From Acanthacorydalis orientalis (taxonomy: Eukaryota > Arthropoda > Insecta > Megaloptera > Corydalidae), in NCBI GenBank assembly GCA_034766995.1, contig CM068320.1:10800187-10864186 (forward strand): a stretch of DNA of 64,000 nt. The letters run 5' to 3'. A program made the translations under genes and the position numbers. Shown here one piece after another: positions 47,889-60,536 of the stretch (positions are counted from its first letter, which is position 1; every line of letters begins with the position of its first letter). The notes under the pieces are model-generated. The model was not told where the DNA came from and searched no databases. It was given only the letters and a program-made list of their open reading frames with translations.

Positions 47889-47902
47889 TATGTATGTGAA
47901 AT

Positions 47903-49567
47903 TGTTTCTATTAGTTCATTATTTTTATAAATAGAGAATCTTAATTGTATTATCAGTCGTGATACTTGAGTGATATTCCAATGAATACTTTTTGGTTTTC
48001 ATTTTTTGTTAGCATTAGTAGTTATTACATGAAGATAGATTTACTTTTCATATGACTATTATTTTCTTTATATTCGGGGTTAAGAAATATTTTTGATTTT
48101 TCTGTTATTTTATTAATTAAGTAGAATATGTTTAATGCATAGCACAATTTCAATACTTTCACATTTCATAGAATCGTACCTGTGCAATAATTCATCTGAA
48201 TAAAAATATTGGATAGTCTAAATATGTAAATGTAATGTTCGAAACAAGTACAAAAGTACAAAAAATCTTTGTATAATATTTTTGTACATGTTGTAGGGTT
48301 TTCTTTAGTATCCTTTAATTTTATTCATCATTTAAATCTCACATTAATGAAATGATACAGCCTGGAGAAATGCAGTTATCTGTGATAAAAAAATATGGAA
48401 AAGTATATCCATACTTTTTTATAGTTTGAACTACTGATTTGGTAATTGTAATTGAAAACAAGTTAGTAAAGATGACGGCCGTCCCAAATAAAATTAGTAT
48501 TAGAATCAGGAGACGCCAAATAAATTGGTATCAAATATACATTTAATTCAGATTCATTTGTCAGAATTAATACACGAGCATGATTTTATTAATGTCATTT
48601 ATAAGCGAATTCCGATGCAGATAACATTTTTAGTGTTTAAGTTTTTGACGACCATTCTTACATATTATATTTTTAAATTAATTACACATTTGTTAGTGTA
48701 CCGTATATTAAAAGCTTCACTGTACAGTTTCCTATCCTTTTTTATTCAAAATTAACTGTTTCTACATTGAGATAATGATGAAATTTTCTTTTTAAAATAA
48801 TTAAAATTGATTTATTTTTACAAATTTTCTATTGCGTGGACAAAGGATTGTATTGTATGGAAAATTCAAATATTCGTTTGGTTGAAAGATGCGTCCGCAT
48901 TTTACACACAATTACATTTGGCACAGTTTATTATTCATAGAATGCACAGCTTTGATTTTTATATATCGTTGCTCTCACGTGAATTATTTGGCATACCTAG
49001 TAAACAGTTAATATTAGTTGCTTTTTTTTATAAATAGACGCATAAAGCACCTATGTTACATATATTATTGTTATATATGTTTCAGTAAATGTAGACATGT
49101 AAATTATTTTGGTAAGAAACATGACAAAACGAGCAATCTCTAATTTAAATATTGAAATAAGGGTAGTCTCGTCGAACAACTCAGCACGTATAGTGTTGAA
49201 ATATAAAAGTCAATTGAATAGCCTTGATATGTATTTCATGCTGTGATCACGTGATACATTGAAATTTGGGACTTTTTATTGGTTAAAATGATGGTAGTGG
49301 TGGTCTCAATTGTTTTAGAAAATAGTTTTCAGTTAGAAAATTTTAAACTTATTTCATATCTGAATTCTTATAAGTACAGTCGAGTGTGTTATTATGCGTA
49401 CCTTTTTAATTCGGTTTTGAAGTTATGCGATGCATATTTCATACAAATTCGTGATTTCCCCGTTGTACATACATATATTAGCTGAACCTTGTTTAGAAAA
49501 TTTTAAATTCAAATTATTATATATTTTTTTTAAAAAAAATTAATTTATAATTTTCTATTTTGTACTG
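47903..49567. other. AT-rich non-coding stretch
   Basis: Frames at 48525-48755, 48807-49037 and 49279-49485 are hydrophobic or mixed with no motif that I recognise. A 13-bp word TCGTGATTTCCCC near 49450 also occurs near 33505, possibly a relic of Tigger leader sequence. No gene is supported. Confidence 0.4.
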
Positions 49568-50550
49568 TTTAAGTCATGTTGTATCTGCTATCGCTGAAAC
49601 AAAACTACAAAATTTTAAATTCTTGCTGGAAAGCAGCTCGGTCTGGATGTATTACAAACAGTGTAACCATTCAAACATCGACATTATCAGCTAAAATCAT
49701 TACTTTGTACATGAATCTGGTGGAGAAGGTTTTGATATATTTAGCCAGAATTATTTCGATGAATTGTTTGTAGATAATGCCTTAAGTGACGGTGATACTA
49801 TTAGTATAACTTTAAATATCGTCGAACATACAGAAAACGATAGTGAAGCGGAAGAAAAACCTATCCCTCTCACTGCAGATATAATTCGAGTCTTCAATTT
49901 TGCAATAAATTGGAAAATCATTTTCTTGTTCATGACACAGATTCTGAACAAGCTTTCAAATCCAATATGAGCTGAAGAATTGTATATCTGGGTATCACGA
50001 GCTGCATAAAAAATTATTAAAATCATCGTCGCAAAGTTTAATCACTGATTACATTGTCAGAGGAAAAAAGTTAACACAGAACGAGAGTGAAGTTGACGCT
50101 AATTCTGTTTGTGAAGAACCATTGCGTTTACCATGCAGATCTGATGTACTAACTATGTATCTTCTAGTGATGAAAGTGATTTCGCATCAGTTCGCAAATG
50201 ATGCCGAACATTGTCAGATATTGACGATAATTCTGATGAAAAAATGTGAAAAGAATTGTTACTCTTTAATAAAATTAAATGAATAAAATTTTAAAATAAA
50301 CTTAGTTTAAGTTTTATAACAACTTCTTTCAGATTTTCGAAGAAAATTTTTAGGCATTCTTATTTTCCTAAGCTTTCATAAACTTTTTTATACGATTTTG
50401 AGTGTATTTTAACTCATTACTTTGATTTTGTGCGGTTTTAGAAAATAATGGAACATATCCCTAATTTTTCTACCTAAGTTATGTCTTATGTGCGATTTTT
50501 TACATGGGCTTTTCTTTGGAACGTATCTACCGCATAAAAATAGGCTTTTC
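49568..50550 (+). mobile_element. Pogo/Tigger-like element, 3' half
   Basis: A decayed transposase C-terminal region (49576-50260) is followed by a tail whose words (GGAACATATCCCTAATTTTT at about 50450, then a second GGAAC with a Tigger-style end near 50515-50550) parallel the 3' end at 34465-34576. The 5' half was not recognised. Boundaries are approximate. Confidence 0.5.
49576..50260 (+). pseudogene. Tigger-like transposase C-terminal remnant
   Basis: The frame LSLKQNYKILNSCWKAARSG followed by CITNS fits the segment just after the DDE core, where relatives read A-W-x-x-V-x-x-x-T-I-x-N-C-(F/W). A frame change near 49705 leads to FDELFVDNALSDGDTISITL and an acidic stretch (ENDSEAEEKPIPLT). 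Further decayed sequence then ends in a Ser/Asp-rich part (about 50150-50250) similar in character to the acidic tails of the other Tigger-like copies. Several stops and frame changes are present. Confidence 0.5.
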
Positions 50551-51792
50551 TATGTATAATATCGTTCAAAATGATTGTTATCTGTAAGTATCTGTAATAA
50601 TGGCAAATATATTAAAAGATGTATTGAACAGTAAAACTTTTCTCTGAAAGAGAATTTATTGTGCAATATATTCTTCAAGAAACGTTAGTCTGGATTGAGT
50701 GTGTGGCTCTGAGCCATAATTAACTTATTTTAGATAGGCTGCTTGTCTTCTTCCTTGATTATTTTTACATATTATGATCTTTTTCTGTATCAAATGCATT
50801 AATAGGGGAATTGCGTCAATCGTATTTTTAATCAATCAATTAGGTTTTTTTTTGGTTTCTTATTAATTTAGGTTTTTATCATATTATTTTTCATTCGCTC
50901 TTTGTCATCAACTTAGAAATATTCAAAAATCATTAATATGAATATCTCAATTAAGAAAATAATAGAATAAAAAAGTAGCGTTGAATTTAGAACTGACTGA
51001 ATTCAAAATTTACCTTTTCTAATTGTTTTTTAGTAACTATTAATTTTATACTTTCCAGCAAAACTCAGTGTAATATATTTTAATCTCATAGGATTTTAGT
51101 TATTTTAATATATAATTTATATGTGTATTTCAGAGACACTGTAATTACTTAGTGCCTAAATTAAGGATAAATTTAATCCGAGTATAATAAATTTAAACGA
51201 ATTATTATTTTGTTAAAAATTAAAACATACACTGAATTAAACGAACAACAATTCTGATCCTTATTTTAATAAAAAAAACATCTTTTTCTAACAATTATAA
51301 GAAGTTATAAATAATATAGAAAAAGTTTACTGAATGTTCCAAACATTGAAATCAACAATTTCACATAAATTATTTTTATATCTTTCTTTTCATATATATT
51401 CTTCTAATACTGTTATAGAAAATATAAGACGAAAACCTCTAAGCAATGGATTGCTACCTCTATTAAAATCCAGCTCATATTTTTTATCCTCTAAAGACAA
51501 AGTTAAAATACGAAAATGGCTTCGAGCCATTTTCTGAATATTTTGTGGCGGCTGATTGTTACTTTCGAACATGCACTGTTTCCGTACCTGTACATGGGCG
51601 TACAAAGGTTGTTTCTTTCATATCATGTTTTTCCTTAAATATTTGTTACTATATCACGATTTCAGATTTTATTTTTAGCTATACCTTTCATTTTTCGTCG
51701 GTGTGTTATGTAAAGAATGTAAATAATTTAATTTTAGATATTCATTGTTGTACTGTTTGTTAATAAAAGCATAATTACTTTTTACCGCGCTT
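50551..51792. other. AT-rich non-coding stretch
   Basis: A perfect hairpin (AAAATGGCT / AGCCATTTT with a 3-nt loop) lies at 51516-51536 in a somewhat less AT-rich patch (51500-51610). Opposed frames through it are open on both strands, which argues against either being real. Nothing else is recognised. Confidence 0.45.
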
Positions 51793-51828
51793 GATAACAA
51801 ATACAGACACACATCTATATACATACAT

Positions 51829-51835
<7 letters not shown>

Positions 51836-51878
<43 letters not shown>
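51836..51878. repeat. (TA)n microsatellite
   Basis: TA tract inside unit 1 of the tandem duplication. Confidence 0.95.
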
Positions 51879-51879
<1 letters not shown>

Positions 51880-52029
51880 GATATCGTATATATACTCATA
51901 CAAGTACACTTATTTTTATGTTATAAAACAAGTATATAAAAGATATTTGAAACAGTAAAGTACGAAAATATCTAACACAAATATAAATAAAAGAATATAT
52001 ATTACAGATAACAAATAGATACACACATC

Positions 52030-52037
52030 TATATATA

Positions 52038-52075
<38 letters not shown>
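52030..52075. repeat. (TA)n microsatellite
   Basis: TA tract inside unit 2 of the tandem duplication. Confidence 0.95.
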
Positions 52076-52079
<4 letters not shown>

Positions 52080-52197
52080 CATATGTGCTCATACAAGTAC
52101 ATTTATTTTGATATTATAAAAAAAGTATCTAAAAGATATTTAAAACAGTGAAGTTCGAGAATATAAAGCACGAATAAAAATAAAAGAATATATATAA

Positions 52198-52915
52198 TTA
52201 ATATAATTTCGACAAATAGCAGTATTAAAACTATTATATTTTTAAACTAATGAATATAAATCCTATAGTAAAAATAACCAAGACAAATACACTGATTTCA
52301 TTTTTAATAAATACTAATTGCATTTTAAATGAGGATTATTTGAAACAATTATAAAAATTATTTTTATTCTCTATTTAAAATAATACAAATGTTCCACATT
52401 TTATTTAATTAATCTTTTTATTACCCCAACTGTTTTTTTTTTTTTTTTGAAAACGTATAATGAGATAAGTACACTTTTTATTACATTACAAAAGTTTCCA
52501 TATTAATTTAATTTAATTTATAGAAATGAGACGTAGAAAAATGCTTTTATATCAAAAATATTATTTTTAAAAAATATGCTTTTTACTTTTCATTACACAT
52601 ACCTTATCAGTTTTTTCATGGACGAAAAGTATTTAGTATTACAAGTATATTTAAATTATATTAAGTATCATTAATAAATACCTGTCTTTTTTTAACTCGT
52701 TTTATTCTGGTATGTCAGCGATGAATACAACAAATACATATTTATGAATATTGGTGAGTTTTCTATCGTTTAAAAAAAAAACTAGTAAAAAAGTATATGC
52801 CATATAACTGTCATCACTCACAAGGTTCAAAAGGAAGAACTTTTTGTATAAAATCATAATCTCTGACGAAAAATATTTTTTTATGACAATCATGGCTTAT
52901 ACGCGGTGAAACAAT
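52198..52915. other. AT-rich non-coding stretch
   Basis: I see nothing recognisable. A poly(T) run occurs near 52433-52448. Confidence 0.5.
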
Positions 52916-53430
52916 GACATCGACTCGAAACCAAATATTCACTTCAAAAAATTGTTATCGTGCATTTGGTGAGTCATTAAGGGTGTGAAGTATTATGAGT
53001 AATTCAAACATGGTCATAATGTAAATATATAGCGTTACCAACAACAGCTCATCAGTTTCAGTGACAAATTAGAGAGAAAAAGACCACTCACTGGTAAGGG
53101 AACAAGGAAAATAATTCTACAGTACAACGCTCGGTTACACGTCTCGAAAGGGGCCAAAGATATAATTTGTTCGTTTCCCTGGAAAACCCTCCCTCGTGCA
53201 GCATATTCTTCAGACTTATCATTGTCATATTATCACCTATTTCAATTTATCCACCCTCATCTGGATGATACCCATTTTAAAACAGTAGAAGAGGATCGAA
53301 AATGCATTGACGACTTTTTCGACACAAAACCGGCATTTTTTTGGACAAGAGATTTATCAGTTATCCGACAGATGGAGCAAAGTTATACAAAATAATGATG
53401 GTTATTTTGAGGATTGAAATGTGTTATATT
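52916..53430 (+). pseudogene. Mariner transposase C-terminal half, catalytic residues lost
   Basis: Peptide landmarks in order: PNIHFKKLLSCIW-stop-VIKGVKYYE (the C-V-W-W-D-x-x-G-V-I-Y-Y-E motif, with the second Trp now a stop), LISFSDKLERKRP, LQYNARLHVSKGAKD (HDNARPHVAK motif), LPRAAYSSDLSLSYYHLFQF (HPAYSPDLAPSDYHLF motif), and a C-terminal NNDGYFED. The spacing between the second and third catalytic positions is exactly 34 residues, but both are Tyr (TAC at 53123 and TAT at 53228) where Asp is required. The first catalytic segment and the N-terminus are not recognisable. Confidence 0.85.
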
Positions 53431-53948
53431 TTTCGTAAATAATCATTCATTTTCTATAAAACAAGGCACCCAATTAATATGCACATCTTATAAATGTATC
53501 ATATATAAAATGTGTCTAAACAAAGAAGTTAATTTTTTTCTTAAGATGACTTAATTAATTTATTGGAAGTATAAGAAAGTGATAAAATTGCTCTTTATAT
53601 ATATATATTAAACTGTGAAGGATACAAAACATAAAAGGAGAAAGAATATTATTCCGAAATTTAAAATTATCTTTTTGTGAATAATACAAGTTTTTTGTAA
53701 GTTTTTTTTCATTTGTCCTGTTAAAGATAACAAATAAAGTAATGATTCGTTATAAAAAAATATTATTATGTCTTCAAACGATAAGAAACAATTAAAAAAT
53801 TATTAATAAAATTAAACTCTATTTCTTGATTTAAATTTTATGAACACACAATAAATTTATTTATTTAATTATATTTTATATTTTCTATTTGTACTAATGT
53901 ATTAAAAATGTTTCTATGTTTATATAATTTGTATTCACACATAAATTT

Positions 53949-53950
<2 letters not shown>

Positions 53951-53984
<34 letters not shown>
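53951..53984. repeat. (TA)n between tandem units 1 and 2
   Basis: TA tract at the junction of units 1 and 2. Confidence 0.95.
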
Positions 53985-53989
<5 letters not shown>

Positions 53990-54328
53990 CTGTGAAGGAT
54001 ACAAAACATAAAAGGAAAAAAAATATTATTCCGAAATTTTAAATTATTTTTTTGTGAATAATACAAGTTTTTTGTAAGTTTTTTTTCATTTGTCCTGTTA
54101 AAGATAACAAATAAAGTAATGATTCGTTATAAAAAAATATTATTATGTCTTCAAACGATAAGAAACAATTAAAAAATTATTAATAAAATTAAACTCTATT
54201 TCTTGATTTAAATTTTATGAACACACAATAAATTTATTTATTTAATTATATTTTATATTTTCTATTTGTACTAATGTATTAAAAATGTTTCTATTTTTAT
54301 ATAATTTGTATTCACACATAAATTTTAA

Positions 54329-54334
54329 ATATAT

Positions 54335-54387
<53 letters not shown>

Positions 54388-54391
54388 CATA
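54329..54391. repeat. (TA)n between tandem units 2 and 3
   Basis: TA tract with AAA and CA interruptions at the junction of units 2 and 3. Confidence 0.95.
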
Positions 54392-55515
54392 TTAAACTGT
54401 GAAGGATACAAAACATAAAAGAAGAAAGAATATTATTCCGAAATTTTAAATTATTTTTTTGTGAATAATACAAGCTTTTTGTAAGTTTTTTTTTAATTTG
54501 TCGTATTAAAGATAACAAATAAATTAATGATTCGTTATAATAAAATATTATTATGTGTTCAAACAATAAGAAACAATTAAAAATTATTAATAAAATTAAA
54601 CTCTATTTCTTGATTTAAATTTTATAAACACACAATAAATTTATTTATTTAAATATATTTTATATTTTCTATTTGTACTAATGTATTAAAAATATTTCTA
54701 TTTTTATATAATTTGTATTCACATATAAACTTTATATATATATTAACATAAATATATATATATATATATATATATGAAATTATACATCGTTGTAAACCTT
54801 TTGTTTGCAGAATTTTATATTTTTTTTACAATCAAATATCATGAATCAAATTTATAATACCTTTAAGACTAAAAAGTGACTAATCTCTGTAAACGGTACG
54901 TGTAAAACGTAAAATCAATAACCACGTACACGCACACACGACACTACATCCTGGATCAGAACTTGACCTCTTCGATTATTCGGCTTCTCACAAAGGTCGT
55001 TGATTAGAGTTGATTCCCTTACACTAAAGAGCTTAGATGTTTAAGAATGTTAATGCGAAGACCGAAGTCAATTATTCCTTGTAATTTAATAAACATGTGA
55101 AGATATAGTAATTCACTGTATATAATTACCACTATCCATATATACGAACTAATGGTTTCTGAAGGAATATCGTTTCATGTTTAAAGTATATAAACACTGA
55201 ATTTCCGACAATAAGTCTCCGATAACGAACAAAATGTCTACGCTAAAGCGTACAAGAGGAATATAAAGTAACTTATATTTTAACTATTGCAGCTTAATAT
55301 TGATAATTAAAGGAAATTATGGAACAAAATGTACATTTTATATTTTGATCAAACTTTAAATATACTTTTTTTATATATACTTTAAATATACTTATTTTTT
55401 TATAAAAACCATACAACGAAAAAAATATTTTTCATACTACAAAGAGAATAACGTGAAAGAATAATGATGAATAGATGTTATTCTTTTTTAAATATAATGA
55501 TTAAAGTAATTATGT

Positions 55516-55526
55516 GTATATATATT

Positions 55527-55567
<41 letters not shown>
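55516..55567. repeat. (TA)n microsatellite
   Basis: TA tract with short CATA start. Confidence 0.95.
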
Positions 55568-55569
<2 letters not shown>

Positions 55570-57231
55570 CATTCAAATTTTTCTTATTATTAAATGTTAA
55601 CTGTTTCCCTTAATATACCATCTTAAAATGGGAGAATATTTAAATATGTCAATTTTCTGTCGATAATCATCCAAACTAGTTAAAATTGATAATTCTCTAA
55701 TATAGTTTTTCTTATTAATATTGAATATAATTATTAACAACATAAGTAGTAAATATCTTTGAAGATGATAGAAATTAATTTAAGAAAATTAACAATGATA
55801 TTGAAAAAAAAAATCATTATTAAAAACTCTTAGATAATTTAATGTTTCAAAAATTATATATATGTATTAAAAATCATATAATTATGATAATCCAAAAATT
55901 ATATTTCAAATTCAATTTGCGACTAACATATAAATACATATAAATACATCTGAATATTGTTTATTAAATTATTTTTATGCCACTAATATTTTCAATTTTA
56001 TTATGTATTATTTAATACAGATATTGTTGATTACATTTTATAAGAATCCTCAAAAATAAAACTAATCATTAATGTAACAATTTTATTTTGAAACAAAAAA
56101 ATCTCTACGATGTTCCATTTCGAAACGTGAAAGTATTAAAATTTTATTTTTTTATTTATAAACTACACTATTTCTTAAATTTATTCATTGATATAAAATA
56201 GTTACAGTAATCATTATTAGGTTTATAAATAACAAACGAAAGTAAATCCGAGTTTAAAGAGAACATAAAATTTTATATGAATATTTATTGTACAATTATT
56301 TTTACATGTATCAATTACCATTGCAAATGATGCTTTTCCTTTGAATAATTAACAAGTCGGCGTATTACTTTCAAAGTTGAGAAATATTTACAAATGTTCC
56401 ATATGACTTCAATATCAATTTTAAATTAAATATATGAATAAGAGAACTAAAATGAATTTTCAGCCGAAATGAAATATTTTACATTCAATAATAATGAATT
56501 TTATTCGTGTAGTTTAAACAATGTAACGAGAGAAATCAATCACATCTTGTAGAGAGTTTTTAATGTGGAATCACTAGACAATAAATTTGGTCAAAACAAT
56601 AAAACAAATGTCTAGTTTTAATAGTGACTAAGAGCTTGAGTGCTTAACTAAGCTAAAGAACTACACAAATGATCTTTACTTGTTTTTTAATTTTGTGTAA
56701 AAACCATCGACGCATAAAACATTCAATTTGTGCCATGTGAATGAGTTTTAGAGTAGACATACTAAAAACAATTAGTTACTATTAAACTGCATTCATACGT
56801 GATGAACACTGAATTTTATCTCTCTCTCTTAAAAAGACACTTTTAAGGAGTAAATAACATGAAGAAATATCTTCTAATACTGTCTTTCACTCTTTTCTTT
56901 ATAAGTAGCATCTTTCAAGAAAATAAAAACGTTATAGACATTTAATATATAAAGTTGTCTTTATGGAGTAACATGTATTGTAGATAATGATAATTGCATT
57001 ATTCCCAGTTCACGTAATATTTTGTTATTTTATTTATCTATAGCTAATATACTTTATTATTCACTTAGATTGCTGTTTTATTCAATAATTATCTGCTTTT
57101 CAGTAATATAAATAAATGCAAACATATATTTTAAAAAGCATTAAAAATAATAAACTGGCATTTTATAGATTTTAAATTGTCAGTCACTTTTTCGGAATCT
57201 CAAAGATCATCTATAACTTAATTAGAATATT

Positions 57232-57235
57232 TGTG

Positions 57236-57292
<57 letters not shown>

Positions 57293-57353
57293 ATATATAT
57301 GTATATATATATATGTATGTATATATATATATGTATATATATATATGTATATA

Positions 57354-57409
<56 letters not shown>

Positions 57410-57415
57410 TATATT
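57232..57415. repeat. Long compound TA array
   Basis: About 180 bp of TA with regularly placed TG interruptions. Open frames on both strands are artefacts. Confidence 0.95.
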
Positions 57416-57573
57416 AACGACAAACTTATTGATATATAAAAGTTGAAGTAGTCCGTTTTTATAATACTTTTATTAATATAGATACTATATCTAATACTAA
57501 TTACACTTCATTATGGATCTATAATATTGTGAGGTTTTTTTTATTTATAATACATAGTAATAAATTTCAAATT

Positions 57574-57619
57574 ATCTCTCTCTTTTCTCTCTCTCTCTCT
57601 CTATATATATACATATATA
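57574..57619. repeat. Compound (CT)n(TA)n microsatellite
   Basis: A CT run of about 28 bp followed by TA with a CA interruption. Confidence 0.95.
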
Positions 57620-58373
57620 TGCAAGATACGTATATATCCACAACGATCAACTACAATTACCTTAATATTTCGCAAATTGTTTTATTAAATAGAAATAAAA
57701 TAATGTGCTAAATACAAATATTGGTCTTCTCAATTTATCATCTCATATACATTATTACAAATTATCGTCAATGAACAAATAAGTAGCTGTCTAAGTTAAA
57801 ATAATGTCTCAATACAAAAACAGTAAGTAAATAGATTTAAATAATGTTTACATATAAATGAAAGCGAACGAGAAACGCCACTGTTTCAGTTCCTACAATT
57901 TTGCTCATTACGATCATCGTATGGCATGTTTCAAATGAACGTCTTTCTATGTAAAAGTGCTTCATTTCTTCTCATTCATATACATTTCTGCTCTTTCTTG
58001 TTGAATCACAACAACAAAAGGCGTTCGCTACTCAACGTCCTTTGCATACAAATTGTCTAACAGAAAGTAATGTGTAAATACACGTTCTGTATTATTAAAT
58101 ATATTTATCTTCGTTTCTAGGCGCACAGAAACTGTACGTACAGGTCCATGATTTTACTAAACTTGTATGAAATATGCAAATCGTGTTTTGTATAATATCA
58201 CCGATCATTCCAACAATATGCCGCTGTGAATTTATAAGTATTTTATATGAAGAATGAATATATTTTGCTGGCGTTGAACAAAGTGTGTTATGTTTGTGTT
58301 ATACTGTGTTTTCAGGTATTTTCATTCTATTTTATTTTTTGAGAAAAAAATATCTCTAATTTGTTTATATTTG

Positions 58374-58398
58374 TATATATATATATATATATATGTAC

Positions 58399-58435
<37 letters not shown>

Positions 58436-58438
58436 TAT
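58374..58438. repeat. (TA)n microsatellite
   Basis: TA tract with two GTA-type interruptions. Confidence 0.95.
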
Positions 58439-59090
58439 GATTTTTTTACGTTTCCCTTTAACTCTCTAATATGTATATTGAGAACTTATTTGTGTTTCAT
58501 TCATGGGTGATGGTTTCTGTTGATGTGTTCATTCATGGATGTGTTTCTGCGAATATATAAAAATTAAAATTGTTATAATTTTCCGTCTTAATAAAGGATA
58601 CAAAATTATATAGAATCAATAAATAAACACTTAAAAGAAAAAAATTGAAAAGGATAAAGACTAAGACGCATACATTTATGTTATTATAAGTATAAAAGAA
58701 AATTATTCATCTAAATATATTGGTTACAGAGTGAAGATTATCGAATGAAAGCAATTCACGAGCAATCTATATATAGACCATTTTTGAAAAATAAGTTCTA
58801 AGGTGCACATTTTCGTAAAAAATATTTTTAAAAAATTACAACAAAAATAGTATAAAACATTTTCTCTAAGAAAGCAAATGTTTCTGTCTTAAAATATGCA
58901 AAAATATTATTTAATGTTATAAATTGAAATTAGTGAAATTTTTTCTAATACTTATAATAATATATATGGTATTTTTAGATTTTTTTTAAAATAAATTAGA
59001 TAATAAATTAAAAAAATGGATTAAATAACTAAACTATTAAAATATATAACATCGTTTGAAAAATATGTTACATTTTTTTTGTTATAAATA

Positions 59091-60336
59091 TCAGATAACC
59101 AAGAAACAAATGTGTATTTTACATAAAATAATTTTATTCATCAAAAGATTCACCTTCGCACTGAACAACATTTTTCCAGGGAGAAGATAATTTATAAATT
59201 CCATTTTTATAAAACTGATTTTTTATTTTCAAAAAATGTGGAACCTCCATTTTTAATTCCTCTTCATTATTAAACTGTTCACCACGCATATGATTGACCA
59301 AAGATAAAAATAGGTGATAATTTGATGGAGATATGTTTGGGGAATACGGAGGATAGGGGAGAATCTCCCACCATAAATTCATAATTTTTGTTCTGATCTC
59401 TACTACAACGTGTGGTCGTGCGTTATCTTGGAAAAATAAAACTTTTTTATGATTTACAAGTGCTGGCTGTTTTTGTTGTAATGCATCGTGTACTTGTTGG
59501 AGTTGTTCTCTATAAATGTTTGCCGTTAGAGTTTGACTCACTCGTACATATTCATGGTGAATAGTTCCTTTTGAAGTCCACCAAACACAGAGAAGTTTTC
59601 GTGGCGTTAACTTTCCTTTAGGACTTTGTGGGACAGGATCTCCTAATGAAAGCCAGTAGTGAATACGTTTGTAGTTGGAATACATAATCCATTTCTCATC
59701 AGTGGTCAAAATTTGATCTAAGAAGTTCTCTGATTTTAATCGTGAAATAAGAGATGTACAGATTGTAAGACACTGTAATGTGTTCTTGGGAGTTAATTTG
59801 TGTGGTACCTATTTACTTAAATTCCAACTCTTTCCTATTTTGTGTAAATGCTTTCATATTGTTTCGTCACTTTGAACAATTCTACAAGCTGTTCACACGT
59901 TAAACTGGAATTTGTTTCAATTATTGTCTCCAATTCGTCGACATTTAAATTTGATGATCTGCCTGATCTGGTCTCGTCTTTAATGGATTTATCCTCGGCA
60001 AAAATTTGTTTAAACAATCTCTGGACCGTTGTTGATGTAAGAATAATTTCTCCAGACGTAGTACAAATTTTTTTTGCAGTTTCTGTAGCGTTAGACCCAA
60101 GTTTAAATTCATAAAGCAAACACGCACGCACACACTATTTTTCATATACATATTTTTGGGTCAGAATTATTTTATAAATTAAAGTTAACAGTTCGAGATT
60201 CATTCAACAATTAACAGTAAAACACATGCTAATATAACTGATAAACAATTCTTGAAATTTTATCTGATAACAAATGTAAACAATTCTGGAAATTATTGTA
60301 CGTTATAACAACGACAGAACTTTCTTGGTTACCTAA
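59091..60336 (-). mobile_element. Nearly complete mariner (1246 bp)
   Basis: Termini TCAGATAACCAAGAAACAAA (left, from 59091) and, on the minus strand, TTAGGTAACCAAGAAAGTTC (from 60336) are flanked by TA at 59089-59090 and 60337-60338. The transposase gene is on the minus strand (60131 to 59134), with one frameshift and one internal stop. It is the best-preserved transposon gene in the window and belongs to a mariner lineage distinct from the one at 24600 and from the miniature family. Confidence 0.95.
59134..60131 (-). pseudogene. Mariner transposase, DD34N, frameshifted
   Basis: N-terminal part (from 60131): ACLLYEFKLGSNATETAKKI and TSTTVQRLFKQIFAEDKSIKD, the first helix-turn-helix. The second one follows around LVELFKVTKQ. 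Near 59835-59850 a frame change is needed; then WNLSK-stop-VPHKLT, where relatives have KWVPHELT (Trp codon now TAG). From there to 59134 the frame is open: LDQILTTDEKWIMYSN (first Asp), CVWWTSKGTIHHEYV, FFQDNARPHVVVEI (second Asp), then SPNISPSNYHLFLS, where the third Asp is Asn (codon AAT at 59322-59320), exactly 34 residues on. It ends GESFDE before TAA. By family knowledge loss of this metal ligand abolishes cleavage. Confidence 0.95.
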
Positions 60337-60483
60337 TATAAGAGAATTTTGTTTAAAAGAAATAAGAAGTATTTTCACAAAATTGAAATATTTGTAAATA
60401 TGTTCTATATTTTTTTTAAAAAAAAAATAATTTGTGCTGTATTATTATCATTTTGTAGGAGTAAAGATAGATAGATGCAACAT

Positions 60484-60536
<53 letters not shown>

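Larger units (their letters stand above)
51793..52197. repeat. Tandem duplication, about 214 bp unit
   Basis: Unit 1 (51793-52006) and unit 2 (52007 to about 52197) both start GATAACAAATA and run into ACACACATCTATATA, then a TA array, then CTCATACAAGTACA...AAGATATTT and AAAAGAATATATA. The units are diverged by scattered substitutions. Confidence 0.85.
53608..54772. repeat. Tandem triplication, about 375-407 bp unit
   Basis: Three head-to-tail units start at 53608, 53985 and 54392, each with TTAAACTGTGAAGGATACAA and each ending in ATAAATTTTA or ATAAACTTTA before a TA array of variable length. By eye units 1 and 2 are nearly identical, while unit 3 has more substitutions, suggesting two rounds of duplication. 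Confidence 0.95.
54773..59090. other. AT-rich non-coding stretch with microsatellites
   Basis: Contains the TA arrays listed separately. Less AT-rich patches at about 54880-55090 and 57860-58140 have no frame or motif that I can defend. No gene or transposon was recognised. Confidence 0.5.

Noticed and set aside
51516..51536. Perfect 9-bp hairpin as a terminator or regulatory RNA
   Set aside because: There is no gene context; one short hairpin in this much AT-rich DNA is not evidence of function.
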